Assembly (NCBI GenBank): GCA_014218235.1
Contig: CM024759.1
Location: forward strand, 7,332,712 to 7,396,711
Origin: Colocasia esculenta
Taxonomy: Eukaryota; Streptophyta; Magnoliopsida; Alismatales; Araceae
DNA: 64,000 nt
Direction of reading: 5' to 3'
Shown: positions 58,236 to 64,000 of the stretch, piece after piece
Position numbering within the stretch: the first letter of the stretch is position 1
Layout of the letters: each line of letters begins with the position of its first letter
Position numbers and translations under genes: made by a program
The notes under the pieces: model-generated
Seen by the model: only the letters and a program-made list of their open reading frames with translations
Told to the model about the DNA's origin: nothing
Database searches by the model: none

Positions 58236-58414
58236 AGTAATCTGCCCAGCCTTCTTCCTTCCCTCCCCCCCCCCCCCCCCCCCCCCACCCCCCAAACCCC
58301 CCAATTCGGTCGAAACCCCCCAATTCCCCTGTCTCTTTTTCCCCTCCCTTCCGTCAAAACCATCCGCCACCGTTTCCCCCCTTTCTCTTCTTCCCCTCAT
58401 CTCGGAGCTCCCTC

Positions 58415-58714
58415 GCCCGTCGCCGGAGGCACGCTGTCGGCCATCGTCGCTCTCCAGTCGCTGACGTCCTGCATCCCCCCCCCCCTCCGCCGAGCGTCCT
58501 GCCGCCATCGCTCGCCCGTCGCTGGAGGCACGCTGCCGGCCATCGTCGCTCGCCAGTCGCCGAGGTCTTGCATCCCCCCCCCCTCCGCCGAGTGTCCCGC
58601 CGCCATCGCTCGCTCGTCGCCGGAGGCACGCTGCCGGCCATCGACGCTCGCCAGTCGCCGACGTCCTGCATCCCCCCCCCCCCCCCTCTGCCAAGCTTCC
58701 CGCCGCCATCACTG
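58415..58714 (+). repeat. Three tandem ~100-bp GC-rich repeats
   Basis: Units start at 58415, 58515 and 58612 with gcccgtcgccggaggcacg, continue through ccatcgtcgctcgccagtcgc, then a C run of varying length (near 58478, 58574, 58672). After the third unit comes a splice-donor-like ctggtaagt. A longer C run stands at 58267-58286. Open frames here are Pro/Arg/Ser low-complexity. It looks like expanded 5' leader or first-exon DNA. Confidence 0.85.
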
Positions 58715-59420
58715 GTAAGTCTCTCACTCTCTCTCGCCAGCGCCCCTGCATCCCCCCTCCGCTATTCCGATGCAGCGCGGAAATAGAGCTTCAACTACAG
58801 TATAGCAAGTTGAACGACATCCAACAGCCTGTTCTCTACCTCAATAGGGTGTATTTATATGGAAAGGAGACCAAGAGATATATGCTCTATCTAGGTCGAG
58901 TTTGGAAGTCCCCAGCTTAATTAAGAGGAAATCAGAATAAGAGGTGGGGAAATCCAGATAGATTTTCTTGATTTAGCCGGATCCAAATCTTATAGACTCA
59001 GTCTCACTTGGTATGAGTGATCAAGTGTAGATACCTTCCAATATTATATTAACTCAGCATTTGAAAAAATTCTGTCTGTCTCCAATCTCTAAACTTATGC
59101 GATGTGGTATGTTGCATGGTGTCTACTCCATCAAAGTTTTCCATTGTGGACACAACCCAAAATCTTAGGGCCTTGATTTCTAAGTTCCTGGAAGACGGGT
59201 ATGCTGCAGGGTGTGAACACTTCAATTGCTTGAGAATTCCAACGTTAGATGGCTATAACTTAATTTCAATACACATCTTTAGAATTTTTTGGTTCGTTGT
59301 GAAGAGCAATATAATAAATCCTACAAGAAATATCTGATCATCAGTACTCTCAAAATCAAATCTCAATTCCATTTAACTATTTACCAACAAATCTCAGCGT
59401 AGAAATAGACGGATATGTGT
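58715..59420. other. No gene recognised upstream of the glucosyltransferase fragment
   Basis: Contains short open frames such as the 77-codon one at 59104-59337, with no family match that I can name. It may be intron of the adjacent pseudogene if the GC-rich repeats are its first exon. Confidence 0.35.
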
Positions 59421-60463
59421 AATCCTTTTTCTTTCATTTGTGAGAATATCAATGACCTTGAGCACTCTGCTCAATCAAGATTGCCAAGAGTATCAGTCAT
59501 CATGCCACTGAAAGGTTTTGGAGGGCATAATCTGCAGAACTGGAGAAGTTAGGTGAACCCAATGTCTTTGTCTTATCACAACATATTTTCTTGAAAAATG
59601 TGGCAACATTTCAATGTCTGACATTTTGCATGTTTATTTGAGACTTTCAATTCATTGATTGAACCGTGTAACCTTGGCATGTTGTGTTCTTCCTTTGATA
59701 AGTTAATCACGATAGCGTCTAGACCTGCAGATTTGATCTACTTTATCATATTCCAGTATATCAAAACCTGCAAAGTTATGTATTCCAGTATATTCATTTA
59801 TTCATATTTACTTATGTGGTATGATTTAGTAAAACTAGCCATATATGCAGCATCCTTTTTGTTTTGTGATTCCACGCAATCCTACCAACTTTGACAAGGT
59901 GGTCTAGAATTCATGACAAACAATATAACATTGAATTCTGATACACATGCTTTCCCACTCTCTGGATTCTGATGTTGGTCAGGAAAATTGAGCCAGATAT
60001 TCTAATTGTTCATCTAAATTAATGTCATTTTTTGCTATTGGTAAACCACCATATCGATCGGTCACTTGTATGTCATCATACAGAAAAACAAAATGAATCC
60101 AAGGTCAAAAATCCCTTTCTTGAAACTCCATATATTCTATTGGTGCACTTCATCTTTCCAAGTTCATAAATTTTGATTCTCTCTCTCATAGTATATATGG
60201 TAGAAATGGCTGAAGCATTGATGCAGGCACATTTCACATATGTGGATGCTTATATGAAATGTTCATTATAAATTATGTTGTATGCTTGTTCTTCCAAAGA
60301 AGAGGCAACTGATTTTTCACTGGACTGTTATGGAATGATTGTATAGGTTGGTGTTCAGAAAATGCACAAAGACAGCAAGTATGTTCTATTTTTGGATGAT
60401 GATATTAGGTTACACCCTGGTACAATTGGAGCCCTGGCAACTGAGATGGAGAAAATTCCCAAG
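59421..60463 (+). pseudogene. Ceramide glucosyltransferase (glucosylceramide synthase) pseudogene, two exons
   Basis: Exon A (about 59421-59552) reads ICENINDLEHSAQSRLPRVS and VIMPLKGFGGHNLQNWRS, then TAG at 59550-59552 where the family has Gln, just before a gtgaac donor. Exon B (60347-60463, 117 bp, in phase) reads VGVQKMHKDSKYVLFLDDDI, RLHPGTIGALATEMEKIPK. It includes the DDD nucleotide-sugar binding motif, between tatag and gtctgt. Both match plant GT21 enzymes, which make glucosylceramide at ER/Golgi membranes. The exon coding for ITSLYGGPLEFLFVVES between A and B, the upstream membrane anchor and all downstream exons are missing. Confidence 0.87.
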
Positions 60464-60688
60464 GTCTGTTTCTTTTGGGGCAGGGAAGCTTCCGTCAAAG
60501 CTTGCAGAATAAAAGGAAAAAAAATAGAAAACATGTCCTCAAACCTTGCTCGCAGTTAAATGGAAAGTTTTAAACTTTGTGAACGCGCTGAGATGGCTCA
60601 TTGAAATCAGATCATGTATCATATTGAATATTTTTTGCAGTGTTTAAGTTGAATTAAGAGAGAGTACTTGTGTATGAATCCAATTCAG

Positions 60689-60932
60689 CAGTGGCGGAGC
60701 CAGAAATATTTAGAAGGGGGGGCAATTTAGAAGGGGGCAATTAATAAGATAATTGTTGATGGGTACTCAATGCAAGGGGGGGGGGCAATTAATAAAGTTA
60801 AAAAAATCTTCACATGCCCATCTTCACATGCCCAACATAAGGAGAATTTTTATGCAAAAAAATTAAGAAGGAAAAAAATTATACACAAAATAAGGGGGGG
60901 CAATTGCCCCCCCCCCCCTGGCTCCGCCACTG
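60689..60932. mobile_element. hAT-like MITE, 244 bp
   Basis: Perfect 15-bp terminal repeats CAGTGGCGGAGCCAG / CTGGCTCCGCCACTG, flanked by the 8-bp duplication caattcag at 60681-60688 and 60933-60940. The interior repeats gggggcaatta words and has G/C runs at the ends. CAGTGGCGGAGCCAG is a widespread plant hAT end. Confidence 0.95.
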
Positions 60933-61059
60933 CAATTCAGAGCATAGTGAAATTTGGATCTATACACGTATGGCAGTACAAGTCAGAATGGAATTTATAC
61001 AAGTAATTAAGGAGTATTTAGGTTTAAGTTTATAGTTTGTTAATGTAAAATGATATTTG

Positions 61060-61290
61060 ATCTTTTGGTCTTATATTTTTGTATCTAAATGATATTTGAT
61101 CAAGTTGAAAATTCAAACATGAGTTAATTGAAAGTTTTTATAAATTATAGTGATTTTAGTTTAATTTTTTGACATAAATTTTCGTACAGTAAAAATTATT
61201 AAGTCGGCTTAATTTCGATATCTGTGCATCAATAATTTAAGATATTTATGTCTTTAGAATCAGTATATTTTTTTGAGAATTATGGTGATT
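61060..61290 (+). repeat. Dispersed AT-rich repeat, copy 2 (uninterrupted)
   Basis: Near-identical to 57815-58049 but continues past ggtga into ttaagttttg without a CACTA end, so it serves as the empty-site reference. Confidence 0.8.
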
Positions 61291-63717
61291 AAGTTTTGAA
61301 AAAAAAATTATTATCTTTTTTTAATTTTAATATTTTATTTTAGGGTTTTACAGTACATTAAACGCACTTTAGGATGTGCCTGTCCACATGACCTACCGGG
61401 GGAGGGACGCAGCCCTTTTGAGTCATGCTGTGTGTGTGTGTGTGTGCGCGCATGTGCATGCGTGTGTGCATGCGTGACATACTTTGAAAAGGTTATTAGG
61501 TGAATAACAACTTTATATGGGTTTTCTTTAAAATGAGATACGTTGAAAGGGTTATTAGGTGAATAACAACTTAAAACTTTTAATTAGTAACGTAACATAC
61601 TTTCGACGGTCAACATCGCGATGGTGTGCGCTGGCGTGACTTTTTTTAAAAAATATAAAATAAGAAATTGGGGCATGGAAAGACTGATTTCTTTATTGTG
61701 CAGAAAGTAAGGAAAATAAGAAATCGGCCATTCCATGAACGATTTCCTTCGTGTGTGTTGTAGCAAAGGTTTTGATTTTTTTTTTAAAATTAAATTAATA
61801 TTTTTAATTTTATATCTAAACAATGTTCAATTAAGATAACATTTTAAATATAAATTTATTAGAATGTGATACATTTTATGATTATTTTAGTTTAATTTTT
61901 TAAAATAAAATTTTGTTAAGTGAAAATTATCTTAAAAATTAATAAATTGAATGTATCTCGATATCTATACTTCGGTAATTCTCAATGTTCATATTTTTAA
62001 AATCAACATATTTTTCCGGTAATTATGGTGGTTTCATATTCAATTCTGTTAATGAAATCCAGTGATACCCTGTCGGGGTACGTATTTCTAAAGACAATAC
62101 TAAAGTTATGTTAATAATATAAGAGTATCTCTAGATAAAAAATATGATAGTATTAACATAACTTTGGTACCATAGCAACTTCATTATCTAATTAATAAGA
62201 GTTAATTTAATAGATAGGTTAAATTAAAAATCTAATTAATGATTATAAGATGAACACAACGATGGTATAACTCACTACCTTAACGTGGTCATGCGATAAT
62301 CCGCTTCAAGATCGCATCTTATAAACACTTCACATTAACTTAATATTATTGCGGTAGATATTTTTTTTTGTCGGAGTTATATTACTCTCATTTATTAAAT
62401 AATCGGATTGTTACAATATGCCGAGAATAACCAAGAAAAAACGGGAGACTGGGGGAGCAGTACAACAAACGACCGCACCCAACCTCTGGTGCAGCAGCCT
62501 TGTTTTATAGGGAACAGAACCAGAACCCTACATAACCTAGGGAAGTCCTCATGCATGGCAAGCCACCCGTGATCGACCCAGTTGGATCTCTACAAGGGAT
62601 GGAGTCCATTTGTGCATGGGACTCCACCTTTGCACGCAACCGCGTGGAGTCCTTACGTGGGCTGTTGTTTGGCCTGCGCGGAGTTCTGCTGGATGTGGAG
62701 TCCTGATCAGCTGAAATGGGACTCTTTACACTGCGGACCAAACTTGCAACTGTGGGCTAATACCTGGTGGACCAAGTTTTTAATAATCGCATGATCTCAG
62801 CTAATAAAACAACCCAGGCCTGCAGAAATGGAACACGATAAGGATCACTCACAAGAAAAAGAGAAGGTACGGTAAAAGATCACTCACAAGAAAAGAGAAG
62901 GTAATCAAATGTCCAAAGCACTGCCTTGCATCAGAAACTAGAGAAGCAGAATTCAGCATTTCCAGCTGTACTGAACTGGTGTAAACCTGCAACAAGCAAC
63001 GTGGCCATGAACATGCGACTTGTCAGAAATTAAGGCCTCCAGCGTGTCAGCGTTTTCATGGGTTCTCTGGGAGGAGTGCACTGCTTGATGCATGTGACGG
63101 TGACAGGTCGTTTTACCCTTTTTTTTTTTTTTTAAGGTTTATCGAGCTGTTGAATTTGCAGCGAACCATGATTTTAAGTAGCATATGGATTGGCTATATT
63201 ATATCGTATTATAGCAATTCGAACGGACCCAACATAAATAATATCTTTTTTATTTTTTTAGATTAAAAAATATTTTGTTGTTTTTGAGATTTTTGTAACT
63301 CATTTCACATATTCTACCCTTACAACATGACGACAATATTTAATAATAAATTATAACATATAAATATCAGTAATATACAAAAATACGTTTAATTTCAAAA
63401 CTTGTTGCAAATTGTTCCTAACTACATGTAATAAATTTTTGCATCAATCTTATGACTACAACTAATACAAATAGAAAACTCAAATTCATAGCGTGATATC
63501 CTTATAATAGTGACCGTTTTTAGATGTCGTAATCGTTCAAACAGTACAACAATTGTGCCACACTTTCTTTAGAACATGGATATGCCTGGGTACCCAGTTA
63601 ACACTGCATGGTGGAAACAGGATTACGTATGGTCTGATCATGACATATCCCATAAACGGGTAGAGGGAGATCGAGAAAACGACAGGGGCGGCCGTACGTA
63701 CCACGAAATCGTTTAAA
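61291..63717. other. No gene recognised
   Basis: Contains a diverged third copy of the dispersed repeat (about 61795-62032). A stretch at 62590-62710 has recurring ggagtcc/gggactcc words, and there is a poly-T at 63119-63134. A T run at 62361-62369 next to gtcggagttatattactc could be the reversed 3' tail of a retroposon. No coding sequence is convincing. Confidence 0.45.
61425..61478. repeat. (TG)n/(GCATG) microsatellite
   Basis: tgtgtgtgtgtgtgtgtg followed by cgcgcatgtgcatgcgtg words, then two copies of a gttattaggtgaataacaac unit at about 61493 and 61549. Confidence 0.85.
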
Positions 63718-63999
63718 TTAACATTGCAGGGTTAGAACGTTGGTTTTTGGGTTTCCTGCTGACTTCCTGTTCGTCCTTTCCAAAACGTTGAAAGGTAAAA
63801 ACATTAATGCCATTGGAGGATTATGGCCTCTAGAAAATGCCAAGGAGTTGCCTTCCATTTCCAATATGGATAATAAATGGACGAGGGAGAAGAATGGCCG
63901 ATAGGTTGGGAAGAAGTCCTCAAGCATTAATAATCCCTCGAGTGCTACCACTAGATAAGGACAATGAGAAAATTTTAGGAAATTGAGATTTTTTATCAT
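63718..63999 (-). pseudogene. Possible leucine-rich-repeat fragment at window edge
   Basis: An open frame on the minus strand reads LKFSHCPYLVVALEGLLMLE and SLVHLLSILEMEGNSLAF. This resembles the LxxCPxLxxLEGL / LEIxGN spacing of plant NLR leucine-rich repeats. Only 93 codons are visible and the frame may continue beyond the window. It may also be chance. A weak call. Confidence 0.25.
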
Positions 64000-64000
64000 A

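Noticed and set aside
1..64000. tRNA, rRNA, CRISPR array, riboswitch or bacterial-type operon
   Set aside because: None was seen. The sequence is eukaryotic nuclear DNA and no cloverleaf or spaced-repeat array was found by reading.

Overview
This is a transposon-dense stretch of a flowering-plant nuclear genome. Several things point to a plant: intron-split gene fragments with GT...AG splice signals, plant-type Ty3/gypsy elements of the Tekay/Del and Tat lineages, a Helitron, hAT- and CACTA-type ends, and very AT-rich intergenic DNA. A very GC-rich coding fragment next to AT-rich introns would suit a monocot, but the species cannot be named from sequence alone. I see no intact protein-coding gene, tRNA, rRNA or CRISPR array. 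Every recognisable coding sequence is a retroelement remnant or a truncated gene copy.

Layout. 1-3202: decayed Tekay/Del-like Ty3/gypsy pol. At about 3203 it is fused in frame to a Tat-lineage element. 3203-37122: two and a part copies of an amplified composite unit. Each unit consists of a defective Tat retrotransposon, a Tat LTR piece, about 0.7 kb of other DNA, an inverted LTR piece, an AT-rich arm, and then the same arm inverted. Landmarks recur at 3203, 16993 and 35357. The copies share the same inactivating lesions, so the dead element was multiplied as DNA and did not retrotranspose repeatedly. 37123-47036: a third arm pair, an almost uninterrupted palindrome of about 9.9 kb including a nested hAT-like foldback element. 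Each arm carries a two-exon fragment of a crotonase-fold (peroxisomal multifunctional protein-like) gene and exon-like pieces of an unidentified gene.

The Tat copies keep lineage hallmarks: a second RNase H domain, 3' tandem repeats, and in copy 1 an antisense ORF of the 'putative gypsy type transposon' family. A conserved antisense TATA box lies 151 nt upstream of its ATG in two copies. Copy 2 of the arm carries a 3.2 kb Helitron whose exact empty site survives in copy 1.

47037-64000: gene-fragment territory. On the minus strand are five exons of a plant family-1 (GT4-like) glycosyltransferase pseudogene, preceded by a GC-rich fragment of a multi-pass membrane protein family. A 1 kb direct duplication follows, one copy bearing a hAT MITE. 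Then come a CACTA-type terminus inserted in a dispersed repeat, three 100-bp GC-rich tandem repeats, two exons of a ceramide glucosyltransferase pseudogene, and a further hAT MITE. The last 2.7 kb hold little that I recognise.

The genes do not form a functional pathway. What links them is structural: template switching, inverted and tandem segmental duplication, and nested transposition.
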